From positions 44,282,001 through 44,346,000 of the forward strand of contig NC_133397.1 of the NCBI RefSeq assembly GCF_047511655.1: a stretch of DNA of 64,000 nt, read 5' to 3'. How positions within the stretch are numbered: position 1 is the stretch's first letter; every line of letters starts with the position of its first letter. The notes beneath the pieces were generated by a model, which had not been told where the DNA came from, searched no databases, and saw only the letters and a program-made list of their open reading frames with translations. This DNA comes from Castor canadensis (taxonomy: Eukaryota > Chordata > Mammalia > Rodentia > Castoridae). Position numbers and translations under genes: made by a program. This document shows positions 46,111 through 59,215 of the stretch, in pieces.

Positions 46111-46544
46111 AAAAATTTTTTTAAAAAATTAGCTAGCGTTTGTTGCCCTTAACTCAGAGAAACTAAAGCAGATACCTTAAAAGCACCTGAGGCCAATAGG
46201 AAAAGGGGACCAGGAACTAGAGAAAAGGTTAGATCAAAAAGAATTAACCTAGAAGGTAACACACACGCACAGGAAATTAATGTGAGTCAACTCCCTGTAT
46301 AGCTATCCTTATCTCAACCAGCAAAACCCCTTGTTCCTTCCTATTATTGCTTATACTCTCTCTACAACAAAATTAGAGATAAGGGCAAAATAGTTTCTGC
46401 TGGGTATTGAGGGGGGGGAGAAGGAGGGGGTGGAGTGGGTGGTAAGGGAGGGGGTGGGGGCAGGGGGGAGAAATGACCCAAGCCTTGTATGCACGTATGA
46501 ATAATAAAATAAAATAAAAAATAACCAGAAAAAATTTTTTTTAA
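46111..46544 (+). mobile_element. L1 3' end, 5' truncated, sense
   Basis: From 46125 the sequence follows 18425-18810 closely ('agctagcgtttgttgcccttaa' to 'gaataataaaataaaataaaa'), with the G-rich block at 46408-46470. The near repeats 'aaaaatttttttaaa' (46111 on) and 'aaaaaattttttttaaa' (46529-46545) may be the target duplication, although 'taaccag' sits between tail and repeat. It is the least diverged 3' UTR pair in the window. Confidence 0.9.
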
Positions 46545-46704
46545 ATGATGATGGATAAGATCAATCAGGATTCATACAAAGTGACACTATTTACCAAGAC
46601 CTGTTAATCCTTCAATGAGTGTTAATAGAAGAGAAATTATATAAAATGAAACAACACAATGAGTCCGATACGTTCACATAATCACTCAAAGAAAGAATGT
46701 GGGT

Positions 46705-46797
46705 CTGGGATCTGGGATGTGGCTCTAGTTGTAGAGCACTTGCCTAACAATCATAAGGCTTGAGTTTAATCCTCAGTATCACTGTGAAAAAAAACCC
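46705..46797 (+). mobile_element. ID SINE
   Basis: 'tctgggatgtggctctagttgtagagcacttgcctaacaatcataagg', 'gagtttaatcctcagtatcac' and an A-rich tail. Confidence 0.88.
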
Positions 46798-47595
46798 CAA
46801 AAACCCAACTGTGCACTGTGATTTCATGCAGATTTGCCCTTGAATACAGGTAAAAGGAGTTTCTTCTTCAGATTCTGTCCCTGGGGCCTCCATATTTTTG
46901 AGTACCTTTCTTGTTCTCCCTTCCTCTCGATTATCTGGGATAGGGCCAAGCTGGTGGTATCATCTGGATGAGATACTCCAAATTTAGTCTGGGATAAACA
47001 AAGCCTCTGAGGATTCTTCAACATGCTTTTTGTGTGAAGTTGGACAGATATTCCTGGAAGCTTTGGGATTCATGCCTATGGGCCTATCCAAGGGGCTAAT
47101 ACTTAGGCCCTCACTGTTAGCACAGAATGTCTTTCACAGATCCATGTAAACTCTGGTCAACAATATCGTTCTAACAAGGTTGATTCAGTAGCTCAAATTG
47201 TTTAAGTAGATAGGAACCCCACAAATTTTTTTTCCATGACTCTGTATATCCTCAGGGACAACTGATTATTTGCCATTAAACCTTAGCATTTTTCATTGAT
47301 AAAAATTATAATCTAAAAAATTATTATTTACTATGTGTTTTATTGTACATATTTCAACAAAAGAGCTAACATACTTGACAAGATACTATATCACTTTGAA
47401 GCAAACATGATGAGGATTGTTTCATCAGAAATAAAACAAGCTGATATTATAAAACATGTCAATAAATTTTTGAAGCTAACAAAGAAGATGCTATTCCCAC
47501 ACCACTCTTGGAAGTTACTACATGGCAGATCAGAAAGAAGCATATACAACTAGGAAAAATGTTTATTGAAATTTGTACAATTGATATTGTGGTAT
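46798..47595. other. Unassigned non-coding DNA
   Basis: Small ORFs at 46824-47024 (-) and 47335-47553 (+) carry no recognisable motif. Confidence 0.4.
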
Positions 47596-47599
47596 TCAG

Positions 47600-48010
47600 G
47601 CAAACTGTTGCTCTAATACAAGCCATTCCAAAATCCAGTGGATTAGAGCAACAGCAATAATTTATTTTACTCACCAATCTTCAATTTTGGTAAAGTTTAT
47701 AAGGGATGGCTATCACTGTTCCACACAGCCTCAGCAGGGGCAGCTCAAATAGGGCTGAAGTAGCCATGTCCCAGGTGATTCCCTTACCTGGTGAGCAAGC
47801 AGGTGTTGGGTATTACCAAGTAGCTTAGTCAAGACTGTCTGCAATCATAAGATGCTGTCTCTGTGGGCCCTTTGCTAATTGAGCCTACTCATAGAAACTG
47901 TATTTTCATGACTAAGTACAGAAATTTGCTCAGAATCACTTGTGGGATGTTGTATTAGTCAAAGCAATCACAGAGCTTCCACCTGTAATATAAAGATAAA
48001 ATACAGTCTC
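47600..48010. repeat. Old interspersed repeat with 13-bp inverted repeat
   Basis: 'ccaaaatccagtggattagagcaacagcaataatttattttactcacc' resembles a widespread mammalian repeat that I cannot assign to a family. Perfect 13-bp arms lie at 47605-47617 and 47642-47654. Confidence 0.45.
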
Positions 48011-49205
48011 CATCTTTCAGTGGTCACAGTCTCCAACTATCCATGGCTATCTTTAACTCAGCATTAGTAAGCAAGCAGATAACTGCAAATGCAACCAGAA
48101 TCATTGTCCACATCTAAATGAATCGGCTAAAATCACTTTTTAAACAATGCAGGTTGAACAAAGAAAATCTAAAACATCTTACAACATTAAGAGTCCATCT
48201 AACCAGAAGCTAAAACTACCTTTATAGAAATGAGAGAATAGGAAAGTTGAAAAACCTCCCTTGAACTATACTTTAAAATTGGCAAATGTATGAACAGCTA
48301 AATTTCCTATTTGTTCAGGCAGCTTTTGCGTTAGTTGGAGGCATGGTCACACTAATTTATACAGTCATTTTGAGCAGATAGAAATGTGCAAGAGATTCTT
48401 CAAATATTTAAGCAGATGTTTAATAGCAGAATAAGTATGTAATGATTTTATCTTTACTATATCCAGATTTCAGGCCTGATATTTTGATCATATGCTACAT
48501 TTCCCTTCAGAGCTTACCTTGTGAATATGGATTAAAATATTTGTTTGAATAAAGCAGATATAAAATAAGTGAATAGATTAATAAAAGCAAAACCCCCCAA
48601 AAATTTCTCTTTAAAAGTTAAATGAAGATACCCTTTTCATAGAGATTTTCTTATTCATGGCCTTTGGAAGGTCAAATCATGTGGAGACTTCTAGCGCAAA
48701 TGCTCGTTGTGGAATCATTTGAAGGTCTGCAAAAGTCAAGGCTGTATGCTGCGATGAGTGGGTTAGTGCTTTCATTCTGAAATGTCTGAGAACTGCTTTC
48801 GGCTTTGAAAAGTTCTGCCTAAAGCCTTTGATACAGATTCTTCTACGTGTAATATTTTCCTATTCATCATTAATTGTCTTTTGGAAAAACATTTAAATGA
48901 GTTTTACCACAGGCAAGATGGACTCAATTACAATTTTGTCCTTTGCCAAAAGCAGATTTGTGAGCAAATAATAACGCTGCATAAGTATGAAAGGGCTTTA
49001 AATATTTAAAAAGTAATTGTGAAGGATCCTGAATATTGAATTAGTAAAGCCAAATACTATTATTCATTCTAAAAAAAAAGAATCATGACAATCCATTCAT
49101 TCAGTCAACAAGTAGTATTGAGCTTGAGTTGTAGGAAAGACCAAATTATGTGAAGAAGAATGGTATAGGGATTAAGGTGGGAAAGAGCTTGGTGAAGTCC
49201 AATGT
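48011..49205. other. Unassigned, repeat-free stretch
   Basis: About 48620-49040 is of high complexity with several CpG sites and no recognisable repeat, so it is a candidate conserved non-coding block. No ORF supports a gene. Confidence 0.4.
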
Positions 49206-49214
49206 ATTAGCCAA

Positions 49215-49392
49215 CAATAGCAGCTAATATGTGCTCAGGCTTTATTTATTATATGCTTCAAACTTGAAGTTGTATCTGCAAGCGTGATCTCATTTAAAGC
49301 GCACCACAATCTTATCACTTAGCTTCTGTGATTATTTTCCGTTTCAGAGATAAAGAAGCTGAGATGTTGCCCAACCTGTAAAAGTGAGCTTT
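49215..49392 (-). mobile_element. MIR-like remnant, antisense
   Basis: 'agcagctaatatgtgctcagg', 'gtgatctcatttaaagcgcaccacaatc' and 'ttccgtttcagagataaagaagctgag' follow reversed MIR. Confidence 0.7.
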
Positions 49393-50039
49393 TTGGGAAC
49401 AAAGGACCCTACTAGGGACTAAAGGTCCAAAGCATTCTTTGACTAAAGGTAAAAGAAGATGTAGTGTAATAATTTCATTTCTTTATTCTGACCCTGATTT
49501 TTTATGAAAAATTTCTCTTGTCCCATTCTCAAATGTCATTCAGTCAGTAGCTGTGGTTCTCTAGATGAAGAGATGACAGAGTAAAGGGGCAGAATGAAAA
49601 AATATATAAATAAAAATATATGAATAAAAGCATATTAAAATATAATATATAAAATATGATTCTGTACTTCTGAGTTTCAGATTTATAGATCAGGCCTAAG
49701 AAAAAAAGGTTTGAAAAATATGTCAGAGCTAGTTTTGAACTTAGAGACTAGCAAATTTTACCTAAAGTGGAAAGGGAGGAGAATCAAAGTAAAAATAACA
49801 GAATTTGATGCTTCTGTGAAGGACTCCTGTTTAGTTACCTCTCTGACTATGGTCTGGAAGTAAGTAAGCATGAGAAAAGCCTGGAGGAGTTTGGAAACCA
49901 TGCAGTGGAAGGGGATTGTGCTCAATGAAGCAATAAGACCTTAGCCTCCCTTCATGGACAGCAGCAAATAAAATGCATAGATGGTGTGGGTGCTTAGATA
50001 GAAAGACATGTGACAGTCCTACTTGTAGTATGGACTGTC

Positions 50040-50105
50040 ATATATATGTAAATACAAATGATGCATATATATATATAAAACATATATCAATATACATATA
50101 TATCC
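50040..50105. repeat. (TA)/(CATATA) simple repeat
   Basis: Interrupted alternating AT with catata units. Confidence 0.85.
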
Positions 50106-50311
50106 CATAAACAATATTTTTCATTTTGTACCCATTAAGGAAAACATTATCATAAAGGTTGATAACAGAAAATATTAATTACCATTGTAATTTTAATCTG
50201 ATGGTCAATTTGTATCATGTTTCTTTTCATACCAATCTTGCAAATATATTTATAGTGAGAATTATTTTTCAGTTGTCCAAGGAATCTAAATGTCTTTTAT
50301 TGTCTTTTCCT

Positions 50312-50406
50312 TTCTTTTTGTGGGGTGGAGGGCATTGCTGGGGCTCAAACACAGGGCTTCTCATGTGGTGGGCAAGCATAGTATGACTAAGCTACATCCC
50401 CAACCC
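50312..50406 (-). mobile_element. ID SINE, antisense
   Basis: 'gctggggctcaaacacagggcttctcatgtggtgggcaagcatagtatgactaagctacatccccaacc' is a reversed ID body. Confidence 0.88.
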
Positions 50407-53400
50407 AGGTATCACAATTTCTTTATTTTCCCAGTATAGGAACTTGGTTAAGCAACATTCCATAGAGTGGTAAGGGTTAATATTGCTCAAATAAAAATTC
50501 CCTCCTTTATTTTTGTCAATAATTGGATCTAACATCTTGGGGAAAAATGTGATTTTAAATACTCAGTCCAGGAAGGAGGAGAAACAGTGATGCTTGGTCA
50601 TCAGTGTTGTTAAGTATCGATGATACAGACAGCTATGACACCTGCATTTCCTTTTGAACTTCCTTTATTAGCCTAGAGTATGTACTTTTTCTTCCCAACC
50701 ATAAGAACTCTCAGGTCTTTAAAACATGACTTTCCTTCTCTGAAAGAAAAGAAATTACAGATTAATTGATTCCTGAAAAGAACAACATGATTGCTAGTTG
50801 ATTGAGATAAACTTTATAAATGGAAATAAGCATACTTCAATTAAATGATGAACATACACAGATAACCATGGACACTGTTGTAGCACATATAGCTTGTACT
50901 TAATAGTTTAAAAGATACTTAATATCATGGGAATATGTAAAAAGTGTACAGATGAACTTCATCAATTTGTGTTCACCAGGAATGTTCAATGTAAGCAGTA
51001 CTATAAAAAATGAGACAATCTCATATTCAGTCAAATAGAGAGATATGAATGAGATTTTGAATCTTTTTTGGATTATCATGTTTATATTTATAAGCTACAA
51101 TGATAGCTTCATTCATTCTGTGGCAATAATATCTACAAGCAAATAAAAAAAGTCAGCACATGCAGTGTGTGGAAAATTGATAATACCCCCTACTGCAGAC
51201 ATAAAATTACCCCCAAATATTTTCTGAGCCTTCTTTAAGAAGATATATTAACCAGTGTAAAACAGAAAAGGCACTTTCCTAGATATACAAATTTTTATAA
51301 CTTTTAACATATTTATGAAATTTGATCCAGAAATCCCAGTTCTAGAAATATAATCTTAAAAATAGTCACATATAACAATGTTAATGATTTTAAGAGTTAC
51401 ACACAAATTTATTCTTTGGAAAGTCATTTGTAATAATACAATACTAACAACTTAATTTTCTTTCAAGAAAAACTTTATCTAATTATACTTAACTATATTT
51501 TTGAAAGCTATTTAGTTGCATAGTTAAATATATCACAAGACAGTAAGTAAACAAAGCAGATTAAAAGCAAAAAGCATATAAAGTTTTCTTATCTGAGATA
51601 AACAGATTAAAGTATTTATAATAATTATCCCTAATGGTAAGCTTATGGATAACTTTATTTTCTTCATAATTTTTTGTTTTCTAAATTTATTTTCTAAAGT
51701 CTTTCATTTGTGACTTTTATAATAAAAATTAAATAATATTTAAAATCATAAAGTAAGAATATAAAATGCAATGTTAGAAGCTAAACCCTGGCTAGATGCT
51801 CTTGGTATTCAGGCTGCATGGGTCTAGCTTTGATTACTGCTGAGAAGAAAGATGATCAAGCCACAGGGTCAACACACACCAGTACTCTATGAGTCTCTAA
51901 AGGCTCAGCTTGGATAAACCCCAAAATATTCAGCTGTGCTATTGAAAATTAACTTGTACCACCTAACCCCCTGAGGTTTATAATACTGAAGATAAAATCT
52001 GAATGAACTGAAGAGATTTTTAAAACATGGGAAATATAGTTAAACTTAGATTCAAAATTTCTTATAGGCTTAGAAATTGATTTTTGCCATTATTATTCAG
52101 GTCTGGATCAAATCAATCAGAATATACTATAAGCTGGAATGTGTCCATCTAAAACATTCTATTACATGTACTATTTCTATTACACATAATGCTTTTATTT
52201 TTAAGAAAAATGGAAGTGGCTTCAACATTTGTTTGGTTTTTTTGATATACACTTGTTATAATCTCATGTGCCTATATGGTCGGTATGGTCGGATAAGAGG
52301 TAAGAATAGCAAATAGTAGACTACAAATAAAGCAAAACTTGGTACATATCCTGTATATCCCAGGCACTTCCATGTACATAAGTACACATAAAGATAAAAT
52401 ATTCCAATCCTGTTATAAGTATTTTATTCTATTTCTCCAAGGTAACAAAAACTTCAGTCAAAGTAGTATACTTTTTGCTTTTAATCTGCAACTTACTTTT
52501 CTGATAAAGTATAATACTTTACTTACCAATGAAAATAAATCTTAGCCATAGTTTCAGTAGCTGAATACTTTTTTATTATATGGCTAAACTATAACATACT
52601 TAATTTTTTTCTGTAATTATGTGCAATTTGTATTATCCATTGCATGAATCACTAGGTAAAGTACATTCTTAAAAAAAGAATAATTACCTGATAATTATTG
52701 TGGATATTGTTTCAACAAGTGTATGCAAAATATTGCCACAATATCAGATGCTAAAGTATAAATTTTTTAAACAAAAATATAACCATAGCCCATTATAAAG
52801 TAGGCTATAATGCAGATGATCACCTTGACACATTGTCAAACTAAGGCCAATTTAAGCAATTATACAAGTGACACATACAGAAAATCTCAAAGCCTGGACA
52901 TGATATACATTATCTTTAAAAATAAGGGGATCAGTTCATGGAAGGCAAATTATATTTTTCTATGTAGTATCAGGAATAAAGCCATGACTGGTAGAGGAAG
53001 TTACACAGAAAATCAATGGCCCTGAAATATAATGGGTCCTGAGGACTAGTGACTCAATCAAATCACCTACTAGCTAAGGTGGAGTAACAAAAAGTTCAAG
53101 TTAACAGTCTCATCTTTCATCTGAAATAATCAAAACTTAAGAAAAATTATAAACTAATGGTTTGTAAGACAATCACTTTAGGTAACAAAAAACAGTGGTC
53201 ACTTACAGATGGAAGCAAATGAGGAAGCTCTATTATGGCCCCAAATTAATGCCTCAGGGACAGTATATTGTCTCAACAACCATAAAAAATGTAAAGTAGG
53301 ATTTTAACTTTTTTTCTGTTACTGTTCTTTTTATGTGATATAGGATTTTAAACATGTGTGAAATAAAATATATTTTAATAACAGCATGAGGGCCTGTGGA

Positions 53401-53915
53401 GTGAAATGAAAGTATATATGAAGTGGCATAACAGTACTTAGAAGCGGACTGTGATAAGTTAAAAATGCATATTATAGATACTAAATCAACTACATAAATA
53501 ACAAAGATTTATAACAAATCAACTATCAAAGGAGATAAAATAGTCACAAAATATATTCAAGTCCTTTCAAAGAAGATATGAAACAAAGACAAAGTGGAGA
53601 AAGAACAGGTAGGCAAGTAGAAAGCAAAAGTATGCTGACAGAGTAAAATAAAACCATAGCAGTAAAATTAAAGGCAAACAATCTGAATATTTCAACTATG
53701 TCAGAAATGGTCTCATTTTATGCAAAAGCAAATAAGATTCAATTCTATGTCGTTTAAAAGAAATGTACTTTAAATATAAATACATAAATATATTAAAAAT
53801 AAAAGTGGAAAAAGATATAATATGCCTATGAAAACTAGTGTAGAAATAGAATTTTAAAATTATAGAGAAATATGTGACTTAATTTTACATAAATGAGGTC
53901 TATAGTTCTTGAACT
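50407..53915. other. Unassigned AT-rich non-coding DNA
   Basis: 3.5 kb with no recognisable gene or young repeat. It is the longest such gap in the window. ORFs of 68-79 codons at 52077-52545 and 52810-53025 have no family features. Purine/A-rich runs are common in 53500-53880. Confidence 0.45.
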
Positions 53916-53917
53916 TT

Positions 53918-53985
53918 GGTTTTGTTTTTTTTTTTTGTGAGTACTAGGGTCTGAACTAAACCCACTCCACCAGTGGTCTGCAGTT
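53918..53985 (-). mobile_element. Partial ID-like SINE, antisense
   Basis: A T-run followed by 'gtgagtactagggtctgaactaaacccactccaccagtgg'; short and diverged. Confidence 0.5.
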
Positions 53986-55180
53986 CTTATAGCAAATTTA
54001 ACTCTGGAAATCCAATGATTTAGTATTCATCTTACTGTTAAAATTAAATGTGAAAACTTTAGATCAGACCAATCAAGTCAGCCCACACATTCCAATTCTT
54101 AAAAAACACCTAGATTTCAAATCAAGTGTAAAGTAGTATCATCAGAATCTAAAACAGGGAATTATTAGGTAACTGTAGTATTGTGCCATCTCTAGGGGTT
54201 TAAATAATAAAAAAAAAAAATCCTTCAGATGTGAGGCTAGAAACTGCTTGATTTATTTTAATGATGGTGTGCACTTAATGTTTTAGGAGAGGACTTTATT
54301 ACTATCTAAAAGCAGCATTATATTAAACCCACAAATTAGCTTCTGTTCTGTTTGGAATCTAATTATCTTTATGTAGGGCAAGAGTCCAGAAAGCTGGGGG
54401 CAAAATCTTACCTTTCTAAATGGAAGCTTGAGTAGGGAAAGTGATGGAACTGCTCAGCTAAACAGTGTTTACTGCAGAGTCCACATGGGATTGGGACGAG
54501 CAGACCCGAATACCACAAAGGCACCAGCTGCCCCCTCAATGGTAGACAGGAAGGCCCATTTTTTCCCTTGACGTTTGGTACAGCTTTCATCTCTCTTAGA
54601 ATGTAATTAAAATTAACTTTTACTTTCTTGCTTTTTAAAATTCCTTTTGGTCCTCAGTGTGAACTCAAAAACATACTCTAGTTGTCACCTCTTCTCAGGC
54701 TTTTGTAAAGATCAAGTATTCATCTTTTCTGGGCATAGCATGAGTTCACTGATTTCATAATTTTCACTTCTTTTATCTTTTACTTTTATGATCTATCATT
54801 TATCCTTGGTACTTTTATAGAGCCAATGGTAGTGACCAGACAAGAATGGAAAAGATATGCTTGTGAAATGTCCATACAGAAATATACACAGCTAAGGAAA
54901 CATTACTGAGAAGACTATTTTTTACCCAATGTGACCAGTCTAGGTTGTTTGACATATTTATGGTGCATATAGTCTATAAAATGTCTGGTGGTTTTCTTCT
55001 TCCCAGCATTCTGTGAAAAAGATGATTTAATTAGGTAAGATTAAAAGCACATTATGGAATTGGGTAAAGTTTGCTATTAACATGTAGGTTAACTATAAAA
55101 ATATCATATACAGAGTTTTATATTATCTCCCAAATTCCCCCAATTATATGGAATGGGATACTTTCTATACACAAGTGTTT
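53986..55180. other. Unassigned non-coding DNA
   Basis: No gene or confident repeat was seen. A-run near 54212. Confidence 0.4.
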
Positions 55181-55184
55181 ATCA

Positions 55185-55725
55185 CAGGATCCTTTTGATT
55201 TTCACTTTGCAAATTGAATGACTATTTATGGAGCATTCTTTGCATGTTTGGTATTCCAATAACCATGTTGAAGAAGGGATAAATGTTGCCTTTTGTGTGG
55301 AAATGAATCCAATAAGCAAAAAGGGTAATGTACAAACAAACAGAAGATTAGATATAGTAATGGTAACTTGCGATAAATGCTACACAAAAGAGAAATGAGG
55401 TTAGGTAGTACGTAATACTGGGGAGGGAGGTGGATGTAGAAGGCATATTTAGAGAAAGAGCCTTTGAGGAAGGTAAGGAAATAATGCCTAGACTGAAATT
55501 TGACAGGTAAGAACTAGCTAGAAAAGTGATGGGAGTGGGTAGAACAATGTAAAAAAAAGGCAAAAGTTTGAGGACTCTTTGTAGGAATATTTTATGCATT
55601 CTAGAAAATAAAAGAGGAACAGGGATTTCTGAATTTTTAAGTGTAGAGGAGGGGATGAGCTGTAAGGGTAGCAAGAGAAGAGGTGGAAGGGAGTGCATGA
55701 GACATATAGGCCAAGAAGCAGATAC
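55185..55725 (-). mobile_element. L2-like remnant, antisense
   Basis: 'actatttatggagcattctttgcatg', 'agaaagagcctttgaggaaggtaagg', 'cctagactgaaatttgacag' and 'ggcaaaagtttgagg' follow reversed L2. The 129-codon minus ORF at 55348-55737 falls inside and is a chance opening. Confidence 0.55.
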
Positions 55726-56324
55726 ACAACTGTGCATGTGGGGACACCTCTATTTATCTACATACAGTCCTGACCAAGAATTCTATTTTTCATTATATTT
55801 CCCACTGAGATAATAATTCACGCTATCAGTTCTTTTTCCACTATTTGCAGATGGTGATACATACCAACATAACCTCAAGAAGGAAAATTAATCTACATTC
55901 ACAATAAGTTTCCATACACTTTAATAATCTTTTTCTTAACTACAAGGTTAGATTTGTTTTTCACAATACATTCTGAACATTCACTTCAAAATTTACAGCC
56001 TCTCTCTTTTTCAACATAAGCAACCTAAGGAGGTAGAAATAAAATTTCACTGGATGCGTGGACCAAAATGGGAACAAAAGTGTTTGAAACATCAAATTCT
56101 TCCATTATTTCAAACTTTACCTTGAAAGAGAAGATTCTCAAGGGCCTACCTCTATTTCCTTTTAAGCAGGCATCATGATAACGCCTCCTCTGGTACATGA
56201 CTTACTTGTACTGATCATCATGCCTACACATGGGAGAGACATGGAAGATTACGATTTGCTCTCAGGATGACTTTGTATGAAGTAGATATAATGCCAGCTG
56301 TGATAGCCCTGGCCTGTGTTTGTG

Positions 56325-56358
56325 CATGTGCGTGTGTGTGTGTGTGTGTGTGTGTATA
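56325..56358. repeat. (GT)n microsatellite
   Basis: Gcgtgtgtg... run in a GT-rich context. Confidence 0.95.
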
Positions 56359-56934
56359 GATCATGGTAAGATTATTAACTTTCACTGGTTTATTTCCAGA
56401 GGATATAGAGGTCTAATTAGTAGGGACTCAAACATTCTATATACCTTCAGGAAAATATTTAATAAAGCAGAATGAGTGGTTGGCTAGATTATGTTGTTTA
56501 CTACAAAATTATCTTTTGATTCATGATATGAATTTGACTTTCTATCTCAAAGAAACAAAAATTCTCAGAAATAAATGACAGTCTGCTTTTCTTGCTCTTC
56601 CTCAAACCAAAGTAAACAGAAGTTTAAGATACACCTACTATATGTAATTTCACTTAGTTGTTTTATCACAAACCCTGATTACAGTTCTTTTCTTTCTGTG
56701 AGAAAAAAATAATTACTCTTCTCTTTCCATGGTGCCAAAGCTTGTATCAAAGTTTTGTGTATCTCATACATTTTCCACTATGCTTTGTCTAGACCCATTA
56801 AAAGATACTTCATTATTATAAAACAACAAAAAAACCCAAAATAAACTCTGCCTTTACAAAATATACTTTCTTCATAAAATAAATTAAAGAGTAAAATTTG
56901 TTTTATATACTCTCAGACCTATTCCATCACATTT

Positions 56935-57072
56935 ATAAAATATATGACAAAAATAGAAGTTAAATTAATAATATATATAGTTAAATTTAAATATATATAG
57001 TTAAATAAATAATAAATATATATATTATTTATTAATAATAAATAATAAATATATATACACACATATATATAT
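56935..57072. repeat. AT-rich tandem tract
   Basis: Repeats of 'aatatatatagttaaa' (twice) and 'aataataaata', then (TA)n. Highly self-complementary. Confidence 0.85.
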
Positions 57073-57294
57073 GTGCAAGTATCCTTAAAAAACTCATGTT
57101 TGATCAACACTCATATATGCAACCTGTATAGATACATCCTAGTATCTTTAAGGGACTATTTCAAAAAATAAAAGAGAAGAAAAGCCAAAAGAACTTGCAT
57201 TTTTGTTGCTTCCACAAGTGTAGAAATGAGCTCTTGCATAATTCAATCAATATAACAGATAATGTATTGTGCCACTCTCACTAATATAGTTAGT

Positions 57295-57430
57295 ACTTAC
57301 TAAAGTCTAATATCTGTTAAGCACTTTTCTAGGTGCTTTACACAGATGCTTTGTATCAAGCACTGAAAACATGCTTGTAAGATATGTTCTATTTTTGTAA
57401 CTATTTTCAAGTTATAAAACTAAGGTATAC
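57295..57430 (-). mobile_element. MIR-like remnant, antisense
   Basis: 'gttaagcacttttctaggtgctttacacagatgctttg' and 'gtaactattttcaagttataaaactaagg' follow reversed MIR. The 77-codon ORF starting at 57384 begins in this repeat and is not supported as a gene. Confidence 0.7.
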
Positions 57431-57894
57431 ATACGAAGGAAATGATTCTAGTAGTGCTATTAGGAAGTTATGTATTCAAGATTTAACTTCAGATATTCTC
57501 ACTACAGATCCTGCTCATTGCTTTCAACTAGCAAAAGAAAACAAAGTTGAGGAGCTAAGTGTACATTTACAACTAATGCTAATTAGCATTGCTGAAAGAA
57601 TGAATAAAAGTAGTTAAAAGATTACACCACTTGTTACTGGGTTTTTAATGCTTTTTTGTTTCATGCTACATATTTTACAAATTGTCAGTGACTTCATAAA
57701 AATGCATACAAATCCAACCTTAATTGCATATCAGTTATTAAATGATATTTCAACATTTGTCTTCATCTGAAGGGATATTTATGTAGGAAGGAAATATCAC
57801 ATTTGCACAAAAACTTTTAAGTCCTAGAGAATAGGTTTTAATATGGCATAAAAATAGAATTTAAATATTAATTTTGCTTTCAGCTGCTACTTTA

Positions 57895-58120
57895 CGCAGC
57901 TACTAGGTACAATTCTATGGGAATATCAAAGAAAATAAGACACAACCCTTTCTTCAAACATTTTATTTTATAGGAGAGATACAACATGTACATGAAATCA
58001 GTGTACTCTAAAATGGAGTATACACCATAGAGGGGTGCAAATAAAATGATACAGAAGTTTAACTGTTGAGTCTTGTACCAATCAGCCTGGTATTGTTCTC
58101 AATGCACATCTTAAAGCCTC
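57895..58120 (-). mobile_element. L2-like remnant, antisense
   Basis: 'gacacaaccctttcttcaaacattttattttataggagagatac' parallels the reversed L2 end ('...cctgccctcatggagcttacattctag...'). Diverged. Confidence 0.4.
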
Positions 58121-58279
58121 TGAATTCCAAGATGTATGGGTGAATGACATCAGTCTAGGAGAGCCTCCTTGTTTTTATTATCTTTTGTGTGAAGTAGTAT
58201 TTGTTTTACTTAAGCCTCATTATTGAAGAATATTTGCATCTCTTGATACAATAAAAATGCTGTTCCACTCTTGTAGTCA

Positions 58280-59215
58280 TCACAGTTTCTAACGGAAAGT
58301 TTGTAGTAATTGTCATTTTAATTTTCTTGTACATGATATGCCATTTTTTTCCATCAGGATATGTTCAAGATATGTTTTTACTTTTGATTTTGAGTAGTTT
58401 GTGATGAGCCTAAGATTTTTTATGTTGATGTATTTTGGGGCTTGCTGGTCTTTTTTTAATGGACAACTTTATGTTTTGGTTTTTTTTAACCAGATGTGGG
58501 CAATTTGGGCGATTATTTCCTCAAATAATTTTATCTCCTTTATTCTATCTCACTTTTCCTTCTAGTACTACAGTTATATGTATTTTAGACTTTTTGATAT
58601 TGTCCTACAGGTCTCTGAGGCAACTTCTCAAACTTTTTCTAACTCTGACATGTGCATAATAATACAATGTGACATAAAATATGACACAATATATGCCATC
58701 ATATGTAGGTGTATCATAATAATAACTATGGTCATACCTGGTTACAAATTATATCATTGTAATTATAATTGAAATATAACCATTACCCATATCTGTCTCT
58801 CTAGATAATGTTTCTCTCCTTTAGATTAAATATTTTCTATGGATCTACATTCAAGTACATTGAACCTTTGATATTATGTCCATCTAGTGATATTCTAGAC
58901 TTATCTTTTTGCATTCTCTCTCTCTCTATAGATATATATTCAAGTGGAGCTTTTTATAATTTCTATTTCTCTGATATTCCATATTATTTTATCTATAACA
59001 TGTACATATATGTGCATAGCTAGACAGGTATAGTACCTAATTTCATGGTGCTTGTCTGATAATTACAATATCTGAGTTATCTTAAGTCTGACTTCTATTG
59101 ATTATTTTCATTTTTGAGAATAGGAAACATTTAACAATTTTTTGACAAATAATTTTAGATGATATTTTGGAAATTGAGATTATGTTATGGATTCTCAGGA
59201 TCTGCTTTATCCCTC
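58280..59215 (-). mobile_element. Ancient L1 (L1M-type) fragment, antisense
   Basis: The motif order 'ttaatggacaactttatg', 'gatgtgggcaatttgggcgattatttcctcaaataattttatc', 'cctacaggtctctgaggcaac', 'tatctgagttatcttaagtctgacttctattgattattttc', 'gatattttggaaattgag' and 'ggattctcaggatctg' is that of an old mammalian L1 3' region in reverse. All ORFs in it are broken. Confidence 0.7.

Noticed and set aside
55348-55737. 129-codon minus-strand ORF
   Set aside because: It lies inside a reversed L2 remnant and is low-complexity Leu/Ser/Pro with no family signature.
57384-57617. 77-codon plus-strand ORF that looks protein-like
   Set aside because: It begins in a MIR remnant and has no upstream exon signals, splice sites or recognisable domain.
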